Source: Deltaproteobacteria bacterium
GTDB taxonomy: Bacteria; Desulfobacterota; BSN033; UBA1163
Assembly (NCBI GenBank): GCA_016875155.1
Contig: VGSD01000164.1
Location: 1-6,655 of the forward strand
DNA: 6,655 bases
Reading direction: 5' to 3'
The position numbers and the translations under genes were made by a program. Below, in pieces: positions 1 through 5,577 of the stretch. Each line of letters opens with the position of its first letter. The stretch's first letter is position 1. The notes under the pieces were generated by a model that worked only from the letters and a program-made list of their open reading frames with translations, had not been told where the DNA came from and ran no database searches.

Positions 1-331
1 GGGAGAGTTCACCCATGATAAAATATCGGTCCAGCTTTGTTTTCTGGACCACTTCTGTAGCAGCCAGTATGCCGATGGCCATGGGAAGGTCGAAGGCAGC
101 GCCCTCTTTTTTGATATCGGCAGGAGCAAGGTTGACGGTGATTCGCCTGGAAGGGAAGTCATAACCGCAATTTTTTGTGGCGGCTTTCACCCTATCTTTG
201 GACTCCTTGACTGCGCCTTCGGGAAGACCGACCGTTGCAAAGGCAGGAAGGCCCTGTGCGATGTCGACCTCAACCTCCACCACATAGGCATCGATTCCAA
301 AAACCGAACTGCTAAACACACGAGCTAACAT
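1..331 (-). CDS. comM: YifB/ComM-family Mg-chelatase-like AAA+ ATPase, N-terminal fragment (runs off the left edge)
   Basis: Reading the minus strand from the ATG at 331-329 gives an open frame of 110 codons that continues past the window edge, so only the N-terminus is visible. The start [16 protein letters not shown], followed by [29 protein letters not shown] and [20 protein letters not shown], is characteristic of the ChlI-like N-terminal domain of the YifB/ComM family. The Walker A/B motifs and C-terminal domain would lie off the window. In naturally transformable bacteria ComM is a hexameric helicase that promotes branch migration during integration of incoming DNA. Most YifB homologues have no tested role, so the family call is firm and the competence role is inference. 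There is no strong Shine-Dalgarno directly upstream; the start is chosen because it matches the conserved family N-terminus. The gene points away from the toxin-antitoxin pair behind a 250-bp noncoding gap. Confidence 0.93.
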   Translation of the reverse strand, partial: MLARVFSSSVFGIDAYVVEVEVDIAQGLPAFATVGLPEGAVKESKDRVKAATKNCGYDFPSRRITVNLAPADIKKEGAAFDLPMAIGILAATEVVQKTKLDRYFIMGELS

Positions 332-383
332 AATAGTCTCAACTAATACGAACGAAATATTTATTTTGATAACAGCCTGACTA

Positions 384-434
384 CCCCTCATCTTTCCCCT
401 CTCCCCTTCGAGGGGAGAGGGAGGGGGTGAGGGG
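384..434. repeat. Strong GC-rich inverted repeat (hairpin) between brnA and the yifB/comM-like gene
   Basis: The outer arms cccctca (384-390) and tgagggg (428-434) are perfectly complementary. The inner arms 397-407 and 411-421 pair perfectly across a 3-nt loop. The middle is bridged by several G-U-capable pairs on the plus strand and one mismatch. No T-run follows on either strand, so it is not a canonical intrinsic terminator. It could still attenuate minus-strand read-through from the toxin-antitoxin genes into the ATPase gene. The C/G-block composition resembles dispersed intergenic hairpin repeats found in many genomes. Whether it is multicopy cannot be judged from one copy. Confidence 0.75.
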
Positions 435-585
435 ACAATTCCAAAGAATTTAATGTGCTTGTTTTAGTAACCTTGTATATCAGAAATACAACAGCGAGAC
501 AAGGGAAAAATGGGAAAATCTATATGTAAGAGTATTAGCGGAGGAAGAAGGCTTAAAAAGAGGTCTCTCTAATTATAAAGTTTCC

Positions 586-852
586 CTATTTATTGGTTTG
601 GGCAGATTTTTCCTGTTTTACTTTTTCGTGAAGCCAGACTTTTATCAGCGCACCACGGTCAACGCCTATTTTTTTTCGGATGTCATCAATATCTTTCACC
701 AGGGACTCTGCGACATCAAGGGTAATGCGAACTTTTTTCCCTTGGCGTATTACAGTAGCCTTTGACATATCGATAAGATCATGAATATCCTCCCCAGAAT
801 CAAAACGGTGATCCAATTCGGCACTACTTACTGCTAATTTTTTCTTTTTCAT
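586..852 (-). CDS. brnA: BrnA-like CopG/ribbon-helix-helix antitoxin
   Basis: An 88-residue protein encoded directly after the BrnT-like toxin. The N-terminal part (residues 9-32) has the pattern SAELDHRFDSGEDIHDLIDMSKA, typical of CopG-family antitoxins partnered with BrnT. The C-terminal half fits a ribbon-helix-helix fold: a beta strand KKVRITLDV (39-47), helix A around 48-62 and helix B ALIKVWLHEKV (68-78). In such systems the RHH dimer binds the operon promoter, and the rest of the protein neutralises the toxin. The start at 852 is supported by an AGAGGTG Shine-Dalgarno about 9 nt upstream, inside the toxin coding sequence. The gene overlaps the toxin by 29 bp, a toxin-first order characteristic of brnTA operons and suggesting translational coupling. 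The pairing is clear. The antitoxin is not the short Brucella-type BrnA, so the symbol is used in the broad family sense. Confidence 0.88.
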   Translation of the reverse strand: MKKKKLAVSSAELDHRFDSGEDIHDLIDMSKATVIRQGKKVRITLDVAESLVKDIDDIRKKIGVDRGALIKVWLHEKVKQEKSAQTNK

Positions 853-1117
853 AAAGGTTCACCTCTCTCTCCCTTGCACGCCTTACCGATATAATGCGAA
901 TCGTATCATTGCGCAAGGTATATATGGCAGCCCATATCTTGTTATGAAACTTGGCGATGATAATCCTTCTATTCTCTATAGGATGTGGTGCATGAATTTC
1001 AATTCGGTCCTCATCTAACCACAAATTCTTGGCAGTCTCAAAATCAATCCCGTGTTTATTTCGATTGGTTCTGCTTTTCTCCTCATCCCAATCAAACTTC
1101 ATACATTTATGATACAT
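824..1117 (-). CDS. brnT: BrnT-family type II toxin (RelE-fold ribonuclease)
   Basis: A protein of 97 residues, or 92 if it begins at the internal Met6 (ATG at 1102-1100). BrnT hallmarks are visible: MKFDWDEEKSRTNRNKHGIDFETA at residues 6-29, a central ENRRIIIAKFHNKIWAAIYT beta segment (48-67), and the C-terminal IRIISVRRARERE followed by a tyrosine (73-89). BrnT proteins have a RelE-like fold and cleave RNA, halting translation until bound by the RHH antitoxin. Family members normally begin with the equivalent of Met6, so 1102 is probably the true start, although neither ATG has a good Shine-Dalgarno. The upstream transporter gene ends only 20 bp away, so the pair may be transcribed from the transporter promoter as well as its own. 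The antitoxin start lies inside this gene. No frameshift or missing conserved block is apparent. Confidence 0.9.
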   Translation of the reverse strand: MYHKCMKFDWDEEKSRTNRNKHGIDFETAKNLWLDEDRIEIHAPHPIENRRIIIAKFHNKIWAAIYTLRNDTIRIISVRRAREREVNLYEKEKISSK

Positions 1118-1137
1118 ATTTTAAACAAATTTTCAAG

Positions 1138-2286
1138 TCACATGGTATCTTTTTTCCTGAGGAGGGTTATTTCAAAGGCAACAGCAATAAGAAGAAAAAA
1201 GAGGCAGATCAGGTAGGGGAGGCGGAGGTTGAAAAAGTGGGCACCGAGGCCGCCGAGGATGGGGCCGATGAGGGCCCCTATGCTCAGGATGGATTCATGG
1301 AAGCCCGTCCCCTTTCCTTTCTGTGTCGAGAGCCGGATGGCGTAAAGGAGACTGGAATAGTAGGTGACACTGGTAGAGAGGCCGATCATGATGAGGGCGA
1401 GGGCAAAGAAAAAAGGAGAGCTGGTAGAGTAGATTATCAAAAGCCCTAATGCAACCAGGGCTTGAGCGCCGAATAGGTAACGCCTTCGAAAGTGCCAGAG
1501 TTCGCTACCACGAAGAAACCAGAAGCCTAAAAACAGAGAGAATCCAAGACAACCGATGAGCAAGCCAACCATTTGGGGGCCACTCCCGAGTTCTCGAGCC
1601 AGTTTGGGAAACTGATATCGTGCGTTTCCAAGAATGAACCAGGACATGAAGTTGGCAATCCAGGCAGAATAAAGGAAGTTTTTATGCCAGGGCTGTATAG
1701 GAGTTTCTGTTGGGGATTCTTTTCCTTTCGCTTTAACGGGCCGGTCATAGATAGACTTATAGCTCAATAGGAGCAACACAAAAGAAAGGGTGGCAGCAAA
1801 GAAAAAAGGGAACCTTGGGTGGAAGCCGAAAAGAAACCCTGAGATGATTGGACCGATAAGATGGGAGGCTGTCCATGCCATATTCATGGTTCCGATATCC
1901 CTGGCCAGGCTTCCTTCTGTTTGATGGTCCGCCACCCATGCCTGAAAGGATGGCCAGAACAGAGAGAGACAGAGTCCGTTGATGCCAGAGAGGAGAAGGA
2001 TGACCCCGATGTGGTTGGCGATCGCCGCAACCAGACATGACAAAGTAAAGAGTAAGGGACCAAACAGAATAAGCCGGCGGCGACCGAAACGGTCAGAGAG
2101 AGGACCCATACGGTGGGCTAGAATCATGTGGACTGCCGCGGTGATACTTCCCACCAAGCCAAGCTGAACGGGATTTGCCTTGAACTCAATCAGTAAAAGG
2201 GGGGCAGCGAGGTAGTACCCACTCAAGACCAGGTCCATTCCAAAGGGAGCGACCCGGATCATCAAACGTTCATCCACACGAAACAT
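1138..2286 (-). CDS. Major facilitator superfamily transporter, 12 TM segments
   Basis: A 382-residue inner-membrane protein with two six-helix halves. Hydrophobic segments fall roughly at 12-34, 41-60, 71-93, 96-118, 136-156, 158-177, 204-222, 238-258, 268-288, 290-312, 331-352 and 354-376, with a charged cytoplasmic loop at about 178-203. MFS motif A is seen between TM2 and TM3 as GPLSDRFGRRRLILFG (61-76). GP-rich motifs typical of proton-coupled antiporters occur in TM5 (LIGPIISGFLFG) and TM11 (LIGPILGGLGAH). These suggest a proton-driven drug or metabolite exporter, but the substrate cannot be named. The start at 2286 is the longest reading. A purine-rich GGAGTGGAG lies about 13 nt upstream, a rather long spacing; Met9 (2262) is an alternative without a better ribosome site. 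The gene diverges from the aminotransferase and is followed 20 bp later by the brnT-like toxin gene. Confidence 0.9.
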   Translation of the reverse strand: MFRVDERLMIRVAPFGMDLVLSGYYLAAPLLLIEFKANPVQLGLVGSITAAVHMILAHRMGPLSDRFGRRRLILFGPLLFTLSCLVAAIANHIGVILLLSGINGLCLSLFWPSFQAWVADHQTEGSLARDIGTMNMAWTASHLIGPIISGFLFGFHPRFPFFFAATLSFVLLLLSYKSIYDRPVKAKGKESPTETPIQPWHKNFLYSAWIANFMSWFILGNARYQFPKLARELGSGPQMVGLLIGCLGFSLFLGFWFLRGSELWHFRRRYLFGAQALVALGLLIIYSTSSPFFFALALIMIGLSTSVTYYSSLLYAIRLSTQKGKGTGFHESILSIGALIGPILGGLGAHFFNLRLPYLICLFFLLIAVAFEITLLRKKDTM

Positions 2287-2400
2287 AGAGGTTTAATTTC
2301 TCCACTCCGTAGAAGATACTCATCTTTGTATGGTCAATAACCTCACGCCCATTCTGGTGTCAATAGCGAACCTCACAATCAAACATGACTGATTTCATTC

Positions 2401-2431
2401 TTGACACTATATACTATTACCCGGTTATACT
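2401..2431 (+). promoter_or_regulatory. Candidate sigma70-type promoter for the aminotransferase
   Basis: A perfect -35 hexamer TTGACA at 2401-2406 is followed by TTATAC at 2425-2430 (18-bp spacer) or TATACT at 2426-2431 (19-bp spacer). Transcription would start near 2437-2438, leaving a leader of about 67 nt before the ATG at 2505. The spacer is slightly long, which would make the promoter of moderate strength or dependent on an activator. Confidence 0.55.
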
Positions 2432-2442
2432 CGCTTGAAGAG

Positions 2443-2453
2443 TGGTCAGACCG
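2443..2453. promoter_or_regulatory. GntR/FadR-like operator palindrome just downstream of the -10
   Basis: TGGTCAGACCG contains the perfect odd-centred palindrome GGTC-A-GACC. It matches the FadR/PdhR-type GntR pattern TGGTNNNACCA at all defined positions but the last. It lies about 12-22 bp beyond the candidate -10, over the likely transcription start, where a bound repressor would block initiation. No regulator gene is in the window, so the family assignment rests only on the motif. Confidence 0.4.
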
Positions 2454-2486
2454 GAGATTTTCATATTCAGGGACATAATTTTCTCG

Positions 2487-2493
2487 TAAGGAG
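2487..2493 (+). promoter_or_regulatory. Shine-Dalgarno of the aminotransferase
   Basis: TAAGGAG, 11 nt before the ATG at 2505, is the strongest ribosome-binding match in the region. It fixes the start of the aminotransferase. Confidence 0.75.
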
Positions 2494-2504
2494 TTGAAAC
2501 CCAT

Positions 2505-3689
2505 ATGACTACTGTTGCGTCGTCGGCACTCCATGTTCCTCAATCACGCATCCGAGAGTTAGCAGATATTGCAATGAAAATGGAAGGTGTCCTTAAATTA
2601 TATTTTGGGGAGTCAAACCTTCCCACGCCGGAATATATCAAACGGGCTGCTTCAAAAGCGATTGAGGAAGGATATACGTTCTATACTGAAAATGCCGGCT
2701 TGCCCAGCTTACGCGAGGAATTAGGCAAATATTACAAGAGAACCCAGGGAGTAGATCTTGATCCTCAATCGGAGATTGTTGTCACCTGCTCCGGCGTTCA
2801 AGCCCTAAATGTGGCAATCCGTTGTGGACTCAACCCTGGAGACGAAGCGATTGTGCTTACACCAGCGTGGCCGAATGGTTACGCAATCATTAAGATGTAC
2901 AATGCAATTCCTGTAGAAATTCCCCTGGTTCTCTGTAACAACCGATATGCAGTTGACTTTGATGTCCTCAAAACTGCTATCACGCCCCGTACCCGTCTGT
3001 TGGTCTATACCTCGCCTTCGAATCCACTCGGATGGGTTGCTACAGAAGAGGAACAAGCATCACTCCTAGAATTTGCGCGCCTTCATGACCTTTGGTTGCT
3101 TGCGGATGAGGTTTATGATCGTCTTTATTATGGGAGTTCAGAACTTGGAATTGCTGCGCCTTCGATTTTGCGTAAGGTTAACCGGGAGGATGATGCGGTG
3201 ATCGTGGTTCAGTCCTTCTCAAAAGCCTATTGCATGACAGGTTGGCGGGTCGGCTGGCTTGTCGCACGCCATGACGTTGGTGAAAAAGCAGGGCAACTCA
3301 ACGAATTCATTGTCTCCCATGCAGCCAGTTTTGTCCAACGAGCAGCTCAAATTGCCCTGGCCCAAGGGGAAGAAGAACTGAAGAAGATGCTTGTTCGTCT
3401 TAAAGAAAACCGGGACTTCTGTCTCACAGCCCTTCGTCAAATTTCAAGAATTACTGTTCCCTCTCCTGATGGGGCCTTCTACCTTTTTCCAAAGATTGAT
3501 GGGCTGAAGGATTCTTTTTCCTTCTGCAGAAAGCTTTTAGAGGAGACTCGTGTTGGGTTGGCCCCTGGAGTAGCTTTCGGAGCCGGTGGTGAGGGATCGG
3601 TCCGGATCTGTTATGCTGCAGAACGTAATATCCTTGAGCAGGCCATGGAGAGAATAGGACACTTTCTCACTCATGTCTGGAAGCATTAG
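2505..3689 (+). CDS. Class I/II pyridoxal-phosphate-dependent aminotransferase (AspC-like)
   Basis: A 394-residue cytoplasmic fold-type I PLP enzyme of usual family length. Diagnostic residues are all present: Y60 and the TENAGLPSLRE substrate segment (61-71), the cofactor-phosphate region TCSGVQAL (94-101), aromatic W122 in PAWPNGY to stack on the PLP ring, N173 in SPSNPLG, D201 and Y204 in ADEVYDRLYY, the Schiff-base lysine K240 in SFSKAYCMTGWRVGW, and R367 in SVRICYA to bind the substrate carboxylate. The enzyme should move an amino group between an amino acid and a 2-oxo acid such as 2-oxoglutarate. The subgroup (aspartate, aromatic or branched-chain) cannot be decided from sequence alone. 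The gene stands alone on its strand, with its own promoter and a possible GntR-type operator, divergent from the MFS transporter. A linked transport/metabolism role with that transporter is possible but unproven. The usual PSNPTG motif reads PSNPLG here, a tolerated change. Confidence 0.93.
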   Translation: MTTVASSALHVPQSRIRELADIAMKMEGVLKLYFGESNLPTPEYIKRAASKAIEEGYTFYTENAGLPSLREELGKYYKRTQGVDLDPQSEIVVTCSGVQALNVAIRCGLNPGDEAIVLTPAWPNGYAIIKMYNAIPVEIPLVLCNNRYAVDFDVLKTAITPRTRLLVYTSPSNPLGWVATEEEQASLLEFARLHDLWLLADEVYDRLYYGSSELGIAAPSILRKVNREDDAVIVVQSFSKAYCMTGWRVGWLVARHDVGEKAGQLNEFIVSHAASFVQRAAQIALAQGEEELKKMLVRLKENRDFCLTALRQISRITVPSPDGAFYLFPKIDGLKDSFSFCRKLLEETRVGLAPGVAFGAGGEGSVRICYAAERNILEQAMERIGHFLTHVWKH

Positions 3690-3720
3690 ACACTAATGGA
3701 AACGGAATAAATCATTTAAC

Positions 3721-3775
3721 TTGTAGGGCAAGGCTTAAGCCTTGCCTTCAGCAACCCTGAAGGGTTGCCCTACAA
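3721..3775. repeat. Compound inverted repeat between convergent genes (possible bidirectional terminator)
   Basis: An outer 11-bp inverted repeat, ttgtagggcaa (3721-3731) and ttgccctacaa (3765-3775), encloses two further palindromes. One is a perfect 20-bp palindrome at 3727-3746 centred on cttaag. The other is an 8-bp-arm hairpin, gcaaccct/agggttgc, at 3751-3768. The nested arms partly compete, so the DNA or RNA can take alternative folds (one long stem, or two hairpins). It starts 32 bp after the aminotransferase stop and ends 70 bp before the DUF1846 stop. An A/T-rich tract follows on the plus strand. Read-through blocking in both directions is plausible. The composite design resembles dispersed palindromic intergenic elements, but copy number is unknown. 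Confidence 0.75.
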
Positions 3776-3844
3776 AATATTTTATGCTTTTGTAATAGAT
3801 CTCCACCCGTTAACCTATATTCTACCCCCGTTTATCTCATTGGT

Positions 3845-5362
3845 TTATCTTCCGAAGAGGTGTTTGGTGGCGAAGTCTGGATCGCTCGTCAGATTGACAC
3901 CCAATTTGCGTAGTCCGGCCTCATCGCCCGGAGTGGGGATGTGGGTCATATGCACCTCGCAACCAGACAACTCTTTTAACTTTTCAACGGCCATCTGAGC
4001 AGCCGGGTTCATCGTAGCGCTGATGCTCAGGGCGATCAATGTCTCCTCGAGATCGAGGCTCACCATCTTCCCGCGGAGCACATCCTTTTTGAAGTGGCTG
4101 ATCGATTCCATAATATTGGGAGGTAGCAGGTGCATGGCATCAGGGATATTGGCCAAGTGTTTCACCGCATTCAGAACCAATGCAGAAGCGGCATGCATCA
4201 GGGGTGAATTTTTTCCGGTGATGATGGTCCCGTTGGGCAGTTCAATCGCCGCACCGCAAAAGATACCTTCATTTCCCTTGCCACTCTTTTCAGCCTCCAG
4301 GGCGGCTTCTCTTGCATGTTTGACAACGATCCGGTCTTCAGTTTTTGCATCCAGATCTTCCAACAGGAGCTCTACTCTCTGGACGGTCTCTTTATCTATA
4401 AATCCAATGGCATATTCACAGGCGTATCGGAAATACCGCCGGATAATCTCCTGGATGGCAGCTGCCCTGACCGCCTCATCGTTGACGATTCCCAAGCCAG
4501 CCCGATTGACCCCCATATCTGTAGGCGATTTATAAAAGGAGTGCTCTCCGGTGATCTTTTCGATAATTCGCCTGAGCACCGGGAAAGCCTCTACATCCCG
4601 GTTATAGTTCACCGACTTTTCATTATAGGCCTCGAGGTGAAAGGAGTCGATCATGTTGAAATCCTTGATATCGGCTGTGGCTGCCTCGTATGCGATATTG
4701 ACAGGATGTTTTAGGGGAAGATTCCAGATGGGGAACGTTTCAAATTTGGCATATCCTGCATGATTTCCCCTTCGGTATTCATGGTAGATCTGGGATAGGC
4801 AGGTAGCCAGCTTTCCACTGTTGGGGCCAGGTCCTGTGACGACCACAATGGGTTTGGTGGTATGGATATATTCATTGGCGCCATACCCCTCATCGCTCAC
4901 AATGGTATCCACATCAGTGGGATATCCCTTGGTAAATGGATGGGTATAGACTCGGATGTTTCTTCGCTCCAGTTTCTTTTTAAACATGGTGGCAGCAGGT
5001 TGATTCTCATAACGGGTGATGACTACTCCAACCACTTCGATTCCCCAATCCCTGAGGTCATCAATCAACTTCAAGGCGTCTGAATCGTAGGTGATGCCAA
5101 AATCGGCCCTCACCTTCTTTCGTTCGATGTCTCCAGCATAGATGCAAAGCACTACTTCGGATTTATCCCGGAGTTTCTGAAGCAATCGCATCTTCACATT
5201 GGGATCAAAGCCAGGCAGAACCCGGGAGGCATGGTAATCGAATAACAACTTTCCACCAAATTCAAGATATAACTTGTTATCAAAACGGGTGACCCGCTCC
5301 ATGATTGCGGTCGTTTGCTCTGCGAGATATTTCTCATTATCAAAACCGGTTTGAAGTGGCAT
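3845..5362 (-). CDS. DUF1846 family protein (function unknown)
   Basis: A 505-residue protein recognised as a full-length DUF1846 member (Pfam PF08903), a family of about 500 residues. Recognisable blocks are the N-terminal [19 protein letters not shown] (6-24), [23 protein letters not shown] (32-54), the glycine-rich loop [19 protein letters not shown] (173-191), and the C-terminal [24 protein letters not shown] (472-495). The GPGPNSGK loop (177-184) resembles a nucleotide-binding P-loop, but no NTPase or other reaction is established to my knowledge, so none is claimed. No signal peptide or membrane helix is seen, which suggests a cytosolic protein. The start at 5362 has an AGAGGA Shine-Dalgarno about 8 nt upstream. 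The gene is monocistronic in this window and convergent with the aminotransferase. A 156-bp upstream region ends abruptly at an IS630 insertion, which could alter its expression. Confidence 0.93.
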   Translation of the reverse strand: MPLQTGFDNEKYLAEQTTAIMERVTRFDNKLYLEFGGKLLFDYHASRVLPGFDPNVKMRLLQKLRDKSEVVLCIYAGDIERKKVRADFGITYDSDALKLIDDLRDWGIEVVGVVITRYENQPAATMFKKKLERRNIRVYTHPFTKGYPTDVDTIVSDEGYGANEYIHTTKPIVVVTGPGPNSGKLATCLSQIYHEYRRGNHAGYAKFETFPIWNLPLKHPVNIAYEAATADIKDFNMIDSFHLEAYNEKSVNYNRDVEAFPVLRRIIEKITGEHSFYKSPTDMGVNRAGLGIVNDEAVRAAAIQEIIRRYFRYACEYAIGFIDKETVQRVELLLEDLDAKTEDRIVVKHAREAALEAEKSGKGNEGIFCGAAIELPNGTIITGKNSPLMHAASALVLNAVKHLANIPDAMHLLPPNIMESISHFKKDVLRGKMVSLDLEETLIALSISATMNPAAQMAVEKLKELSGCEVHMTHIPTPGDEAGLRKLGVNLTSDPDFATKHLFGR

Positions 5363-5439
5363 AGGACTTTCCTCTCGAGGCGAAATAATCGATGGATTAG
5401 GCTTTGTTTTTAAATAGATATTTCATCCAACCCGATACC

Positions 5440-5468
5440 ATCTAACCTTAATTTTCAGAAGTTGTCAA
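5440..5468 (-). promoter_or_regulatory. Candidate native promoter of the DUF1846 gene
   Basis: On the minus strand a perfect TTGACA (5468-5463) is followed after 17 bp by TTAGAT (5445-5440), a poor -10 match. Transcription would start near 5433, giving a leader of about 70 nt before the start codon at 5362. The whole promoter lies between the gene and the IS insertion, so it was not disrupted. Confidence 0.4.
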
Positions 5469-5520
5469 TATAGTTTAAATCGTGTTATTGGATGGGAATA
5501 AAGTGAGGCTTAATCAATTA

Positions 5521-5544
5521 TTGACTTCCGCATAAATAATGCAA
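5521..5544 (+). repeat. IS630 left terminal inverted repeat (IRL)
   Basis: Complementary to 6603-6626 at 21 of 24 positions. The inner 17 bp, starting CCGCATAAATAATGC at 5528, are perfect. Mismatches fall only in the outer seven bases, at 5522, 5525 and 5527. The outer six bases TTGACT double as the -35 of the transposase promoter. Confidence 0.9.
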
Positions 5545-5550
5545 TATAAT
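5521..5550 (+). promoter_or_regulatory. Transposase promoter overlapping IRL
   Basis: TTGACT at 5521-5526 (five of six matches to the -35 consensus) and a perfect TATAAT at 5545-5550 are separated by 18 bp. Initiation is expected near 5556-5557, about 21 nt before the ATG at 5578. Because the -35 sits inside the terminal repeat, transposase bound to IRL would be expected to repress its own gene. Confidence 0.75.
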
Positions 5551-5551
5551 A

Positions 5552-5576
5552 GAGACATCCTGAAAGGGGGTGTCTC
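5552..5576 (+). promoter_or_regulatory. Hairpin masking the transposase ribosome binding site
   Basis: GAGACATCC (5552-5560) pairs with GGGTGTCTC (5568-5576): nine base pairs including one G-U, around a 7-nt loop. The Shine-Dalgarno AAGGGGGTG (5564-5572) is partly in the loop and partly in the 3' arm, and the hairpin ends just before the ATG. A transcript begun at the element's own promoter, near 5557, would lack most of the 5' arm. Only mRNA entering from outside could form the full stem. Confidence 0.6.
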
Positions 5577-5577
5577 G

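Noticed and set aside
384..434. CRISPR-like repeat or classical intrinsic terminator
   Set aside because: There is one copy with no spacers, and no T-tract follows the stem on either strand.
985..1449. A 154-residue plus-strand open frame across brnT and the end of the MFS gene
   Set aside because: It is antisense to two well-supported genes, has low-complexity K/E/G-rich content mirroring membrane codons, and matches no family I recognise.
1757..2038. Other-frame open frames within the MFS and aminotransferase genes (1527-1748, 1573-1770, 1757-2038, 1979-2167, 2805-3056, 3219-3440)
   Set aside because: All are embedded in real genes, short, and without ribosome sites or domain signatures.
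2334..2376. Imperfect direct repeat (tcaata...cctcac twice, 26 bp apart) in the divergent intergenic region
   Set aside because: It is short, with unequal gaps between the half-motifs, and is not placed at either predicted promoter. It could easily be chance.
4023..4714. Two long plus-strand open frames inside the DUF1846 gene (4023-4535 and 4316-4714)
   Set aside because: They lie wholly within the antisense of a full-length recognised protein, overlap each other, and lack Shine-Dalgarno signals or domain features.
5539..5577. ATG at 5539 as the transposase start
   Set aside because: It lies inside IRL and upstream of the -10 of the element's own promoter, and the extra 13 residues do not resemble the family. 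The ATG at 5578 has a near-perfect Shine-Dalgarno.
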